Assembly (NCBI RefSeq): GCF_030263895.1
Contig: NZ_CP127161.1
Location: 992,001-1,056,000 of the forward strand
DNA: 64,000 nt
DNA from: Proteiniborus sp. MB09-C3
Lineage (GTDB): Bacteria; Bacillota; Clostridia; Tissierellales; Proteiniboraceae
Direction: 5' to 3'
In this document: positions 25,705-35,824 of the stretch, one piece after another
How the letters are laid out: each line of letters opens with the position of its first letter
How positions within the stretch are numbered: position 1 is the first letter of the stretch
Program-made: the position numbers and the translations under genes
The notes under the pieces: model-generated
The model's database searches: none
Seen by the model: the letters and a program-made list of their open reading frames with translations, nothing else
Told to the model about the DNA's origin: nothing

Positions 25705-28700
25705 ATGGAATTAAATATGTTTATAGACAGTTTAAAGAATCTGTCTTCATATGACCAATTATTGAATGAAATAAATAAAAAATCCTCACCAATTGCCTTA
25801 CATGGATTATCAGAGGAGAATATAGCCCATATATCGTATGGGCTAAATAAGCACTTAAATAGACAGATACTTATAATAACCTATGATGATATGAGAGCAA
25901 AAAAAATAGTAGAGGACTTAAGCTTTTTTAGTAGAGAAAATAGCGAATTATTTCCCACAAAGGAAGTAGTTCTTTATGATATTGATGCTCATAGTCATGA
26001 AGTATCAAACCATAGAGTAAAAGTTATGGATAGACTTATCCAGGGCGAAAACATAGCTGTGGTATCATCTATTCATGCCATAATGAACAAGATAATGGCA
26101 AAAGATTTGATTAGGAAATATACAATTGATATTAAATTGGGGCAGACTATTGATTTGAACCAGCTATCAAAAACCTTTGTAGTCCAAGGCTATGAAAGGG
26201 TGGACATGGTAGAAGGAGTAGGACAGTTTAGTATAAGAGGAGGCATTATTGACCTTTTTTCAGTCAATTCTCAAAATCCTTTTAGGATTGAACTATTTGA
26301 TGATGAAATAGATTCAATAAGAATATTTGATTTAAAAAGTCAAAGATCAATTGAAAATTTATCTAATATTCACATTCCGCCAATTAAAGAGATTCTAATT
26401 TTAGATGGAGAGATGGAGAGTATCATCAATGGCATTGAAGGTGATTTAAACACATCTATCAAAAAGCTTCAAAAAAAGGGAGAAACAGAAATAATTGATA
26501 ATCTGACTGAAAAGTTTAGATATTATATAGATAGATTATCAAATGGACTAAGTATAGGAAATATTGACTTACTAGTACCTTACTTGAAACAAAATATTTC
26601 TAATATTATTGAATACTTCAAAAATGACTCGCTGGTCATAATAGACGAACCGCAGAGAATAGAAGAAAGCATTAAGGGTCTTAAACAGGATTTCATAAAT
26701 AGATACACTGATCAATTTGAGAGAGGAGAAGTATTATCGAAGCATCAGGATATATACCATACCTATGATACTATTTTAGACAATATATCTAAAATGACTT
26801 GCATCACTACAACAAATCTTTTAAAAAATAATCCTAGATTTAAACCTAAGGCTATAATCAATTTCACTATAAAGAGTATGCAGTCCTTTCATAATAAGAT
26901 TGAGATTTTATCGGATGAGCTTAAGCATTTTAAATATAGAGGATATAAGACCATAATACTTTCTGGCACTAAAGAAAGAGGGATTAGGCTAGCACAAAAC
27001 CTTTTAGAAAACAATATCGAATGTAGCTATGTAGATGATGCCTCTAGGGAAATCAAATCAGGACAGGTATTTATAACTGCTGGGAGCATAAGCAGAGGAT
27101 TTGAATATTCAAACCTAAAGCTTGCAATTATAAGCGATAAAGAAGTGTTTGGGACATATAAAAAGGCAAGATCAGTAAAGACAAGAAAGGATACTGCTAA
27201 GATTGCATCCTTTACAGATTTAAATATAGGGGATTATGTAGTGCATGAAACCCATGGTATAGGAAAATATGTTGGAGTAGAGCAATTAACAGTGCAGGGA
27301 GTACGAAAGGACTATTTATCAGTAAAGTATTCAGGTGAAGATAAGCTTTATGTGCCAATAGATCAAATGAATCTAATTCAAAAATATATTGGTTCAGATA
27401 CAACTGAGCCTAAGGTAAATAAGCTTGGCAGCAGTGAATGGGCAAAAACTAAGACAAAGGTTAAAAAAGCCATAGAAGATATGGCAGCAGATTTGATTAA
27501 GCTTTATGCTTCCAGACAAACTATTAAGGGATATAGGTTTTCTCATGATACTCCATGGCAAAAACAATTTGAAGATGCTTTTTCATATGAGGAAACCGAT
27601 GATCAATTAAGATGTATAGAGGAAATCAAAAGAGATATGGAAAAAGATAGACCTATGGATAGATTGTTATGTGGAGATGTGGGCTATGGAAAGACTGAGG
27701 TGGCTTTGAGGGCTGCATTTAAGGCAATAATGGATGGCAAACAGGTGGCTATTTTAGTACCCACAACCATATTAGCTCAGCAGCATTATAATACAATAAT
27801 CGAGAGATTTAGCCAGTTTCCTGTAAAAGCTGAGATGTTAAGCAGATTTAGAACACCAAATCAGCAAAAGAAAATAATAAATGACTTAAAAAGCGGAAAT
27901 CTTGATATTGTAGTTGGAACTCACAGACTTCTATCAAAAGATGTAAAATATAAGGATTTAGGATTATTGGTCATAGATGAAGAGCAAAGATTTGGGGTTA
28001 AGCATAAGGAATCAATTAAAGTAATAAAGGAGAGTATAGATGTCCTTACCCTAACAGCTACTCCTATACCGAGAACTCTTCATATGTCTTTAATAGGTAT
28101 TAGAGATATGAGTGTCATTGAAGAACCCCCAGAGGAGAGATACCCTGTACAGACATATGTTGTTGAATACAACGACCAGCTAATGAGAGATGCTATTATT
28201 AGAGAACTCAATAGGGAAGGACAGATTTATTATCTTTATAATAGAGTTCAAAATATTCAACAGTTTGCTTCTAAGGTAAAAAGCTTAGTTCCTGATGCCA
28301 GGGTAGCCATTGGTCATGGGCAGATGAGTGAGAGAGAGCTTGAAAGAGTAATGATGGATTTTCTTAATAGAGAGACAGATGTGTTGGTATGTACGACCAT
28401 TATTGAGACAGGTCTTGACATACCTAATGTAAACACAATAATCATAAATGATGCTGACAAAATGGGACTTTCTCAATTATATCAGTTAAGAGGCAGGGTA
28501 GGGCGTTCTAACAGAGTAGCCTCCGCCTACTTTACTTATGAGAAGGATAAAGTGTTAACTGAGGTTGCAGAGAAGAGGTTAAAAGCAATAAAGGAGTTTA
28601 CTGAGTTTGGCTCTGGATTTAAAATAGCAATGAGAGACTTGGAAATCAGAGGAGCAGGCAACTTGCTGGGCTCAGAACAGCATGGTCAAATGGCTGCCAT

Positions 28701-29241
28701 AGGCTATGATCTATATGTTAAATTCCTAGATGAGACTATAAAGAAACTTAAAGGAAAACAAGGGGAAGAAGCAGTAGAGACTACTATAGAACTTAATGTA
28801 GACGGATATATACCTAAAAAATACATCGAAAACGAGGAACAGAAAGTAGAAATATATAAGAGAATTGCATCTATTATGAATAAGCAGGATTATTCAGATG
28901 TCTTAGAGGAAATAATAGACAGATTTGGCGAAATACCAAATGAAGTGACAAATCTATTAAAGATATCATATATCAAATCTCTTTGCAGTAAGGCAAAGAT
29001 AGTTTCTGTATCTCAAAATGATCAAATTATAAAGCTAGAATTTAAATCGCTAGAAAGCATTACTCCTGATTTGATAAATGAATTAGTCTTGTCCTATGGC
29101 AGAAGAATGACATTTGATTTATCTAAAAACCCAAATTTCAAATATAAGCTTACAGGCAAGTCACAAGAGAGCATATTGAAAGAGTTAGAGAAGGTAATTG
29201 AAAAAATTAGTAGTTTTCATATGGATACAAATAATATATAA
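25705..29241 (+). CDS. mfd: Transcription-repair coupling factor
   Basis: The 1178-residue protein has the full Mfd layout: an N-terminal UvrB-like part (VEGVGQFSIRGGIIDLF), the RNA-polymerase-interaction domain (GDYVVHETHGIGKYVG, about 515-580), a superfamily 2 helicase with Walker A GDVGYGKTE (residues 657-665) and DEEQRFG, the second helicase lobe with QLRGRVGRS, and the C-terminal TRCF domain. It removes RNA polymerase stalled at DNA damage and recruits UvrA. The start follows AAGGAGCTGG. Its place after pth is conserved in Firmicutes. Confidence 0.98.
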   Translation: MELNMFIDSLKNLSSYDQLLNEINKKSSPIALHGLSEENIAHISYGLNKHLNRQILIITYDDMRAKKIVEDLSFFSRENSELFPTKEVVLYDIDAHSHEVSNHRVKVMDRLIQGENIAVVSSIHAIMNKIMAKDLIRKYTIDIKLGQTIDLNQLSKTFVVQGYERVDMVEGVGQFSIRGGIIDLFSVNSQNPFRIELFDDEIDSIRIFDLKSQRSIENLSNIHIPPIKEILILDGEMESIINGIEGDLNTSIKKLQKKGETEIIDNLTEKFRYYIDRLSNGLSIGNIDLLVPYLKQNISNIIEYFKNDSLVIIDEPQRIEESIKGLKQDFINRYTDQFERGEVLSKHQDIYHTYDTILDNISKMTCITTTNLLKNNPRFKPKAIINFTIKSMQSFHNKIEILSDELKHFKYRGYKTIILSGTKERGIRLAQNLLENNIECSYVDDASREIKSGQVFITAGSISRGFEYSNLKLAIISDKEVFGTYKKARSVKTRKDTAKIASFTDLNIGDYVVHETHGIGKYVGVEQLTVQGVRKDYLSVKYSGEDKLYVPIDQMNLIQKYIGSDTTEPKVNKLGSSEWAKTKTKVKKAIEDMAADLIKLYASRQTIKGYRFSHDTPWQKQFEDAFSYEETDDQLRCIEEIKRDMEKDRPMDRLLCGDVGYGKTEVALRAAFKAIMDGKQVAILVPTTILAQQHYNTIIERFSQFPVKAEMLSRFRTPNQQKKIINDLKSGNLDIVVGTHRLLSKDVKYKDLGLLVIDEEQRFGVKHKESIKVIKESIDVLTLTATPIPRTLHMSLIGIRDMSVIEEPPEERYPVQTYVVEYNDQLMRDAIIRELNREGQIYYLYNRVQNIQQFASKVKSLVPDARVAIGHGQMSERELERVMMDFLNRETDVLVCTTIIETGLDIPNVNTIIINDADKMGLSQLYQLRGRVGRSNRVASAYFTYEKDKVLTEVAEKRLKAIKEFTEFGSGFKIAMRDLEIRGAGNLLGSEQHGQMAAIGYDLYVKFLDETIKKLKGKQGEEAVETTIELNVDGYIPKKYIENEEQKVEIYKRIASIMNKQDYSDVLEEIIDRFGEIPNEVTNLLKISYIKSLCSKAKIVSVSQNDQIIKLEFKSLESITPDLINELVLSYGRRMTFDLSKNPNFKYKLTGKSQESILKELEKVIEKISSFHMDTNNI

Positions 29242-29278
29242 TATTATATATGTAGGCTTAACGTTAGGAGGGTAAGGA

Positions 29279-30295
29279 TTGCAATTTAGAATAAATAGAA
29301 AAATAATATTAATTACAGCAGCTATATTCATATTATCTATGGTACTAAATGGTTGCAATGCATCAAAAGAAGATTCAGTTGCAATAGTTAATGGAAAGAT
29401 TATATCAAAATCTGAATTTGGAATTAATTTCGATATAAATAAAAAAATGTATGAAAATCAGTTAGGATCAGATATTATGTCAAAGGATATGGGAAAAGGA
29501 AAAACCTTTGAAGAAGAATTGAAGCAAGTAGTATTAGACAATCTTATAGTTGAAAATGTAATATTACAGGATGCAGAGAAGCAAAAGATTACAGTGAAAG
29601 ACAAAGAAGTTGATGAGGCTATAGATCAGTTCATTGTGTCAGTAGGTGGAAAAGAAAAATTAAAAGAGTTTCTTAAACAAAACAGTATGACTGAAGATTA
29701 TATGGAAAAAAGAATGAGAACTGAAATGATTATAGATAAATACAGAAATCATTTCTTTGAATCCATTATTTCTGATGAAGATGTTAAGAAACAATATGAA
29801 GAAAATAAGGATTCCTATGTTTCTATTAGAGCTAGTCACATATTGGTAAAAACGGAAAAGGAAGCTAATGATATATTAAAAAGGATAAATAGTGGAGAAT
29901 CCTTCGAAGAGCTTACAAAATTATCTACTGAACCTGGTGCAGAGGCAAGGAAAGGAGATTTAGGTTATTTTACTAAAGGTAAAATGGTTCCTGAATTTGA
30001 AAAAGCTGTTTTTGAGTTAAAACCAGGTGAAATAAGCGATGTAGTAAAGACAGAATTTGGATATCACATAATAAAGCTAACTGATATAAAGGATTCATTT
30101 GAAGAAGTTAAGGACAATGTGCTAGCTGATCTACAAAATAAGGAATCTGCTAAATTTGATCAAAAAGTTAAAGAGTTAAGAGATAATGCAAAGATAGAGA
30201 TTCTTATGAATACTGAAGTCCCAAAAAGTGACGAAGAAAATAAAGCCCAGGACAGTGATCAGGATAAAGGGCAAGATAATACAGAAAATGAATAA
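29279..30295 (+). CDS. prsA: PrsA-like foldase lipoprotein (parvulin-type peptidyl-prolyl isomerase)
   Basis: The 338-residue protein has a lipoprotein signal (helix to residue 20, then MVLNGC with Cys26). A SurA-like N-terminal chaperone part follows (about 40-170), then a parvulin domain (about 178-268) with RASHILVKT, GGDLGYF-like KGDLGYFTKGKMVPEF and FGYHIIKL. An acidic C-terminal tail ends it. It helps secreted proteins fold outside the membrane. The start is TTG behind AGGAGGGTAAGG. It lies between mfd and spoVT, and a repeat element follows. Confidence 0.93.
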   Translation: MQFRINRKIILITAAIFILSMVLNGCNASKEDSVAIVNGKIISKSEFGINFDINKKMYENQLGSDIMSKDMGKGKTFEEELKQVVLDNLIVENVILQDAEKQKITVKDKEVDEAIDQFIVSVGGKEKLKEFLKQNSMTEDYMEKRMRTEMIIDKYRNHFFESIISDEDVKKQYEENKDSYVSIRASHILVKTEKEANDILKRINSGESFEELTKLSTEPGAEARKGDLGYFTKGKMVPEFEKAVFELKPGEISDVVKTEFGYHIIKLTDIKDSFEEVKDNVLADLQNKESAKFDQKVKELRDNAKIEILMNTEVPKSDEENKAQDSDQDKGQDNTENE

Positions 30296-30315
30296 GTAAA
30301 TTAGAAGGCTGCCTT

Positions 30316-30467
30316 ATGACCTAACCCGATTTTCTGAATGTTTTTATCAGGAAATCGCAGGTAGGTCAAATGCAACGAGCATCAACCCTGTTGTAGGTTT
30401 ATGATAGGAGTGTCCGTCAGGACCAAATTTATGAGAGCGATAGCGAGCAAATAAATTTGTGTAGCGA
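30316..30467 (+). repeat. Terminator-associated repeat, copy 2 (with internal insertion)
   Basis: Starts ATGACCTAACCCGATTTTC; the first hairpin closes with GGTAGGTC. Compared with copy 3 it carries about 40 extra bases between the first hairpin and the segment CCAAATTTATGAGAGCGATA. The second hairpin is CAAATTTAT/ATAAATTTG. It fills most of the prsA-spoVT gap. Confidence 0.8.
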
Positions 30468-30490
30468 GACTGCTAAAGCAGTCTTTTTTT
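30468..30490 (+). terminator. Terminator between prsA and spoVT
   Basis: GACTGC-TAAA-GCAGTC followed by seven Ts. Its left arm GACTGC is also the end of the repeat, so the repeat may supply part of the stem. Confidence 0.85.
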
Positions 30491-30595
30491 ATTTTTGCTA
30501 TAAAATTTCCACATATGCATAAAATAATCTCAATAGTAAAATAATAAGTAAACAAAGAGCTATATATTTACATTTATTATTGAGGAGGGAAATAA

Positions 30596-31147
30596 GTGAA
30601 AGCTACTGGAATCGTAAGAAGGATTGATGACCTAGGTAGAGTAGTAATACCTAAAGAAATTAGAAGAACACTTAGGATAAGAGAAGGTGATCCTTTAGAA
30701 ATATTTACTGACAGAGAAGGAGAGGTAATATTAAAAAAATATTCTCCTATTGGTGAGTTAAATGAATTTGCAACTGAATTCGCTGAGTCATTATATGAAA
30801 ATATAGGTCATACTTCAGTGATATGTGATAGGGATACAATCGTTGCTATTTCAGGAGGATCTAAAAAAGAGTACTTAGATAAAAGAGTAAGTCCTGAACT
30901 AGAGAAAATTATGGAAAGCAGAGAGACCTATTTAGCTACGGGCACAAGTAAACCAATTAGGTTGGCCTCAGATGAGTTAAACCCAGAAAAATATCTCAAC
31001 CAAATTATTGCACCTATTGTAACACAAGGAGATCCAATTGGAGCAGTAGTACTTGTAACAAAGGAACCAAATGTGAAAATGGGAGACGTTGAAATTAAGC
31101 TTGCCGAAACTGCAGCAGCATTTTTGTCAAAGCAAATGGAGCAATAG
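30596..31147 (+). CDS. spoVT: Stage V sporulation protein T
   Basis: The 183-residue protein has an AbrB-type DNA-binding domain (about 1-52: KATGIVRRIDDLGRVVIPKEIRR) and a GAF-like C-terminal domain (about 60-180). SpoVT is a late forespore regulator that modulates sigma-G genes. The start is GTG behind GAGGAGG. Its place after mfd is the same as in Bacillus subtilis, and it has its own terminator. Confidence 0.97.
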   Translation: MKATGIVRRIDDLGRVVIPKEIRRTLRIREGDPLEIFTDREGEVILKKYSPIGELNEFATEFAESLYENIGHTSVICDRDTIVAISGGSKKEYLDKRVSPELEKIMESRETYLATGTSKPIRLASDELNPEKYLNQIIAPIVTQGDPIGAVVLVTKEPNVKMGDVEIKLAETAAAFLSKQMEQ

Positions 31148-31158
31148 TATATCTACAT

Positions 31159-31190
31159 AGCCTACCAGCAGTGGTAGGCTTAAATATTTC
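31159..31190 (+). terminator. Terminator after spoVT
   Basis: AGCCTACCA-GCAG-TGGTAGGCT, a perfect 9-bp stem followed by TAAATATTT. Confidence 0.75.
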
Positions 31191-31329
31191 TGTTCATTAT
31201 CTGGCCTAGTTCTGATATAATAGTATTTGCTAATTATAAATGTATGGTTCTAGGGTTTTAACAAAGAAAATTTATTAAAATCTTAGTCGGATATACATGA
31301 GGTTTAGATAACAAGATTGGAGGACGCTT

Positions 31330-32940
31330 ATGGCTAGAGATAATTTTTTAAAAGGAGCTGCTATACTGGGGCTGGCAGGTCTAATAGTAAAGATACTAGG
31401 AGCTTTTTATAGAATTCCCCTTTCAAACATGATAGGACCAGAGGGAATGGGGTACTATCAAACTGCATACCCACTTTACGTATTACTGGTGGCAGTATCC
31501 ACATCAGGGTTTCCTACTGCTATTGCCAAAATAGTTTCTGAAAAAAGAGCACTGCATGATTATAGAGGAGCCCATAGAGTATTTAGAATATCATTCATGG
31601 GTTTTTTAGCTGCTGGTATAATTACATCCTTGTTTGTATATTTTACGGCTGGATATATTGTAGAGGCAGTTGGAAATAGCAAAGCCTATTATTCTCTCAT
31701 TGCTATGACACCAGCACTATTTTTTGTGCCGATCATGTCTGCTTTTAGGGGATATTTTCAAGGTAGGCAGTCCATGACACCTACTGCTATATCTCAGTTC
31801 ATTGAGCAGCTGTTTCGTGTTTCTATAGGCTTATTTCTAGCCTATCAGTTAGTGGGGATTGGACTTCCACAAGCAGCAGGAGGAGCATCCTTTGGAGCCT
31901 CCGCAGGAGCTATTGCAGGTACCATTATTATAGTTATTATATATATAAAGGAAAAAGGCAAAATAATAGAAGAGGTTAAGAGTAGCGCTGCTTCTGAGCA
32001 GGAAAGTGTAAGTAAAATTGTAAAAGATATTCTAATTATAGCTGTGCCTATTACTATTGGTGCTTCAATTTTACCTATAATTAGTACTATAGATACTTTT
32101 CTTATTATGAGAAGGCTACAAGAAATAGGTTTTACCCAAAAAGAAGCCACGGCTTTATATGGACAACTTACGGGAAATGCGCAAACTTTAATTAATCTTC
32201 CTCAAGTACTGTCTATGGCTATAGCAGTGAGCTTAGTGCCAGCAATATCTAGTGCATTTGCAAGAAAAGATTTTAGTGAAATTAGAAGTACAACTAAGTC
32301 AGGAATTAGGGTAACTCTCCTTATTGGACTTCCTTGTGCATTTGGTTTATTTATATTATCTACACCTATTATTGATCTTTTATACTATAACTATAGTTTA
32401 GCTGAAAAACAAAGCACAGGAGCCATACTTCAAATTTTAGCTATAAGTCTTATATTTTTGACATTGATTCAATCTCTTACAGCTATACTTCAAGGATTGG
32501 GAAAAATAATGATACCTGTTAAGAATTTAGCTATAGGAGCTATAGTTAAGACCATATTTACTTATATACTTACAGGTATACCTTCTATTAATGTAAAGGG
32601 TGCAGCTATTAGTACAATAATGGCTTATTTGGTTGCTGCAATACTTAATTTTATTGAAGTTAAAAAATATACTAAGGTTCAGTTCAGGTTTATAGATATA
32701 GCCTTAAAACCTATAATATCAACTCTTATAATGACGGCCATTGTTTGGGTTAGCTACAGATATACTTCTGGAATACTAGGAAGCAAGATTTCAACTGTAC
32801 TTTCTATTGGTATTGGCGGAATTGCCTATGTCATAGCCTTGCTTCTAAGCGGTGCCTTAACATCAGAGGACTTTGAGCTTTTACCTAAGGGAGAAAAGCT
32901 GGCTAAGAAATTAAAATCTAAAAGACTTTTAAAAAGCTAG
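31330..32940 (+). CDS. SpoVB/MurJ-like lipid II flippase family protein (YabM position)
   Basis: The 536-residue protein has about 14 transmembrane helices and belongs to the MATE/MOP polysaccharide-exporter superfamily, with GFYRIPLSNMIGPEGMGYYQ-like AFYRIPLSNMIGPEGMG at its start. SpoVB and relatives move lipid-linked wall or cortex precursors across the membrane. It lies between spoVT and the mazG-type gene, where Bacillus has yabM. Whether it serves vegetative wall or spore cortex cannot be told from sequence. Confidence 0.93.
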   Translation: MARDNFLKGAAILGLAGLIVKILGAFYRIPLSNMIGPEGMGYYQTAYPLYVLLVAVSTSGFPTAIAKIVSEKRALHDYRGAHRVFRISFMGFLAAGIITSLFVYFTAGYIVEAVGNSKAYYSLIAMTPALFFVPIMSAFRGYFQGRQSMTPTAISQFIEQLFRVSIGLFLAYQLVGIGLPQAAGGASFGASAGAIAGTIIIVIIYIKEKGKIIEEVKSSAASEQESVSKIVKDILIIAVPITIGASILPIISTIDTFLIMRRLQEIGFTQKEATALYGQLTGNAQTLINLPQVLSMAIAVSLVPAISSAFARKDFSEIRSTTKSGIRVTLLIGLPCAFGLFILSTPIIDLLYYNYSLAEKQSTGAILQILAISLIFLTLIQSLTAILQGLGKIMIPVKNLAIGAIVKTIFTYILTGIPSINVKGAAISTIMAYLVAAILNFIEVKKYTKVQFRFIDIALKPIISTLIMTAIVWVSYRYTSGILGSKISTVLSIGIGGIAYVIALLLSGALTSEDFELLPKGEKLAKKLKSKRLLKS

Positions 32941-33002
32941 AAATACACATGTATAAAGAAAACAGGATTTGTCAATGATAAGAGTAAATATGGAGGTAAA
33001 CT

Positions 33003-34481
33003 ATGGGGAAAATTGTAGTAGTAGGGCTAGGACCAGGAGATATAAGCTCACTTACATTAGGTGCTATAGAAAAAATATGTAATGGAAATAAGGTATTTTT
33101 GAGAACAGAAAAACATCCTACAATAAAATATCTAGATGAAAAAGGAATAGATTATAGTTCATACGATTATGTATATGAAAATCAGCAGAATTTTGAAAAA
33201 GTATATGAGTTTATAGTCCAAGATTTAGTAAAAAAGTCTCAAAAATTTGAAAGCATTACTTATTGTGTACCTGGTCATCCATTAGTAGCTGAGAAAACAG
33301 TCACAATGCTAATGGAGCTTGAAAAAAGAGAATCCATAGAGTTAGAAATAATACCTGGTTTAAGCTTCATAGAGCCTGTAATATTAGCAGTAGGTTATGA
33401 TCCTATAAATGGTCTTAAAGTAATAGATGGACTAAATATTTTTGAGACAAATTTTGATATAAATATTGACTGTTTAATAACTCAAGTGTATGATAAAATG
33501 AGAGCATCAGAGCTTAAGCTTGCTCTCATGGAAGTTTATGGGGATGAACATGAGATATATGTTATAAACTCTGCTGGTATTAAGCATGAAGAAAAGGTAT
33601 TTAGGATTCCTCTGTATGAGTTAGATAGACTAGATTGTATAAGCTTTTTAACAAGTGTCTATGTACCTAAAGTAAAAAATAAAGCCAGATATGATATCTA
33701 TGATTTAATGAGAATCATGGAAAGGCTAAGAGGAAAGGATGGATGCCCTTGGGATGCAGAACAGACCCATATCTCTTTAAGGGAATATGTGATTGAGGAA
33801 GCTTATGAAGTAGTAGACACAATCAATAATGATGATATGGATGCTCTAGCAGATGAACTAGGAGATTTATTGCTTCAAGTAGTATTTCATAGTCAAATCG
33901 GCAAGGAAGAAGGATACTTTAACTTTTGGGATGTTACATCAAATATTTGCAATAAGCTTATTCATAGACATCCTCATGTGTTTTTAGATCAAACGGCCAG
34001 CAATGTATCTGAGGCTTTAAAAAGCTGGAATGATATGAAGGCTGAAGAAAAAAGTATTCAAAGCTATACTGATAGGCTTAAAGACGTACCTAAGAGCCTT
34101 CCTTCACTTATGAGAAGCTATAAGATTCAACAAAGAGCTGCTGATGTGGGGTTTGACTGGGACGACGAAAGTGGGGCAATAGAGAAGCTGTATGAAGAGT
34201 TAGACGAAGTTATGGAAGAAATCAGGAACAAGGATAAGGACAGTTTAGAAGGCGAAATAGGAGATTTAATATTTGCAGTAGTAAATGTATGTAGGTTTGT
34301 AGGCATAAATCCTGAAAATGCTATAAATAGAACCATAGAAAAATTTGTCGATAGGTTTGAATTTATAGAGGTCGAAAGTAAGAAAATGGGTATGGATTTA
34401 AAGAAAATGCCCCTCAAAGACATGGATTTTATGTGGAATAAGGCAAAAATACATAAAAATAAAAAAAATGATAAAAAATAG
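33003..34481 (+). CDS. yabN: Fusion of tetrapyrrole-methylase-like domain and MazG pyrophosphohydrolase (YabN)
   Basis: The 492-residue protein has an N-terminal tetrapyrrole (corrin/porphyrin) methylase-like domain (about 1-220, VVVGLGPGDISSLTLGA) and a C-terminal MazG domain (about 235-485) with CPWDAEQTH, EEAYEVVDTI and DELGDLLLQVVFH, the metal-binding EExxE/ExxD residues. MazG hydrolyses nucleoside triphosphates to monophosphates. The fusion is the standard YabN form. It lies between the flippase and hup. Confidence 0.96.
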   Translation: MGKIVVVGLGPGDISSLTLGAIEKICNGNKVFLRTEKHPTIKYLDEKGIDYSSYDYVYENQQNFEKVYEFIVQDLVKKSQKFESITYCVPGHPLVAEKTVTMLMELEKRESIELEIIPGLSFIEPVILAVGYDPINGLKVIDGLNIFETNFDINIDCLITQVYDKMRASELKLALMEVYGDEHEIYVINSAGIKHEEKVFRIPLYELDRLDCISFLTSVYVPKVKNKARYDIYDLMRIMERLRGKDGCPWDAEQTHISLREYVIEEAYEVVDTINNDDMDALADELGDLLLQVVFHSQIGKEEGYFNFWDVTSNICNKLIHRHPHVFLDQTASNVSEALKSWNDMKAEEKSIQSYTDRLKDVPKSLPSLMRSYKIQQRAADVGFDWDDESGAIEKLYEELDEVMEEIRNKDKDSLEGEIGDLIFAVVNVCRFVGINPENAINRTIEKFVDRFEFIEVESKKMGMDLKKMPLKDMDFMWNKAKIHKNKKNDKK

Positions 34482-34560
34482 TACAGAAAAGAAGGATTTT
34501 GCTAAAAAACATAGAATAAGCTATACGTAACCAAATTAATATTAAAAGGGAGGTTATATT

Positions 34561-34839
34561 GTGAACAAAGCTGAATTAGTAGCTAGCATGGCTGAAAAAA
34601 GTAATTTAACTAAAAAAGATGCTGAAAATGCTTTAAATGCATTTATGAAGAGTGTTGAGGAAGCATTAGCAGGTGGAGAAAAGGTGCAATTAGTTGGATT
34701 TGGTACTTTCGAGGTTAGAGAAAGGAAAGCTAGAGAAGGTAGAAACCCAAGAAATCCTGAAGAAGTTATAAAAATACCAGCATCTTCAGCTCCAGTTTTC
34801 AAAGCTGGCAAAACTTTAAAAGAAGCAGTTAACAAATAA
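34561..34839 (+). CDS. hup: HU family DNA-binding protein
   Basis: The 92-residue protein is a typical HU: MNKAELVASMAEKSNLTKKDAENALNAF at the dimer core and GFGTFEVRERKAREGRNPRNPEE in the DNA-binding arms. It compacts and bends DNA. The start is GTG behind GGGAGG. It is inserted between yabN and rqcP relative to Bacillus subtilis, a common clostridial arrangement, and has its own terminator. Confidence 0.98.
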   Translation: MNKAELVASMAEKSNLTKKDAENALNAFMKSVEEALAGGEKVQLVGFGTFEVRERKAREGRNPRNPEEVIKIPASSAPVFKAGKTLKEAVNK

Positions 34840-34842
34840 GAG

Positions 34843-34868
34843 AATCAGGTCAGTGACCTGATTTTTTT
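34843..34868 (+). terminator. Terminator after hup
   Basis: AATCAGGTC-AGT-GACCTGATT followed by Ts. The repeat copy 3 begins exactly at its end. Confidence 0.9.
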
Positions 34869-34986
34869 ATGACCTAACCCGATTTCACGAATGATTTTAT
34901 CGGGAAATCGATGGTAGGTCAAACGCAACGAGCACCAAATTTATGTGAGCGATAGCGAACAAATAAATTTGTGTTGCGAGACTGCG
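34869..34986 (+). repeat. Terminator-associated repeat, copy 3 (most complete)
   Basis: Starts ATGACCTAACCCGATTTC immediately after the hup terminator's T-run. Hairpin 1 is GACCTAACC/GGTAGGTC with an inner CGATTTC/GAAATCG. Hairpin 2 is CGCAAC/GTTGCG with an inner CAAATTTAT/ATAAATTTG and a loop containing GAGCGATAGCGAAC. No open reading frame is inside. Confidence 0.85.
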
Positions 34987-35073
34987 AAATATGCGCAAGG
35001 GACATTTGCTTTTTAACATTGTAGAGGTGACTGTAGGGCAGTCTGTACTGTCATATAAAATGGGGTGAACTAT

Positions 35074-35313
35074 ATGAGAATAGACAAATATCTAAAAAAT
35101 GCAAGAATAATCAAAAGAAGAACTATAGCAAAAGAGGCCTGTGAACAAGGAAGGGTTTTTGTGAATGGAAAAGAAGCAAAGCCTGGAACTGAATTAAGCA
35201 TTGGAGATAAAATAGAGATAAACTTCGGTACAAATACCATGAAAATAGAAGTTCTCAAGCTACTTGAACATGTTACTAAGGAAAGTGCAGAAGATATGTA
35301 TAGGAATTTATAA
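35074..35313 (+). CDS. rqcP: RqcP (YabO), S4-domain ribosome quality control protein
   Basis: The 79-residue protein is a single S4 RNA-binding domain (RIDKYLKNARIIKRRTIAKEACEQGRVFVNG). RqcP (YabO/Hsp15-like) binds 50S subunits carrying stalled peptidyl-tRNA and helps RqcH add alanine tails. The ATG at 35074 is chosen because GGGGTG lies 7 nt upstream; the in-frame GTG at 35065 is part of that site. It is followed by a small zinc-ribbon gene. Confidence 0.95.
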   Translation: MRIDKYLKNARIIKRRTIAKEACEQGRVFVNGKEAKPGTELSIGDKIEINFGTNTMKIEVLKLLEHVTKESAEDMYRNL

Positions 35314-35403
35314 TATGATTATAAGGATGATAAATCAAAATTCTTTGTCATATATCTAGGGAATGATACCCTCATTGTTTTTTGTAATAGGGAGAGATAA
35401 TAT

Positions 35404-35634
35404 ATGAATTGTCCATACTGCAATAAGGAAATGGAAAAAGGATATATTAGTGATAATAGAAGGTATAAAATGCTTTGGTTACCTGAAGGAACAGGATTTT
35501 TTCTAAGAACTGAGAAAAATATAAAAAAGCATAATGGCATGATTATATCCAAATCACATTTATTAGAGTGGGATAATCCAGTTGCATATGCCTGTAGGAT
35601 ATGCAAAAAAGTGATTATTGAGTATGAAGATTAG
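35404..35634 (+). CDS. Small zinc-ribbon protein, DUF6487/PF20097-like
   Basis: The 76-residue protein has two CxxC pairs, MNCPYCNKEM at the start and YACRICKKVI at the end, which would bind one zinc. Between them lies a conserved-looking LWLPEG segment. This fits a family of small clostridial zinc-ribbon proteins of unknown function (family name from memory). The start follows GGGAGAG. It is inserted between rqcP and yabP and ends at a strong terminator. Confidence 0.82.
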   Translation: MNCPYCNKEMEKGYISDNRRYKMLWLPEGTGFFLRTEKNIKKHNGMIISKSHLLEWDNPVAYACRICKKVIIEYED

Positions 35635-35670
35635 CTGATTAAGCAGAATGAAAAGAGTATTAATATTTAA

Positions 35671-35720
35671 GCAAGGTTAAGTTAGATTATTTATATATCT
35701 AGTCTTAACCTTGTTTTTTT
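35671..35720 (+). terminator. Terminator before yabP
   Basis: CAAGGTTAAG and CTTAACCTTG form a 10-bp stem followed by seven Ts. yabP therefore needs its own promoter, in keeping with sporulation-specific expression. Confidence 0.9.
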
Positions 35721-35824
35721 ATTTCTTAAAAAACATACTATATAGAGCTAATATCTCCTATACCTAGCATAAACAAAGTATGAAAAACATATTTATTAAC
35801 ATAAGTATAAAAAGGAGGAGAAAG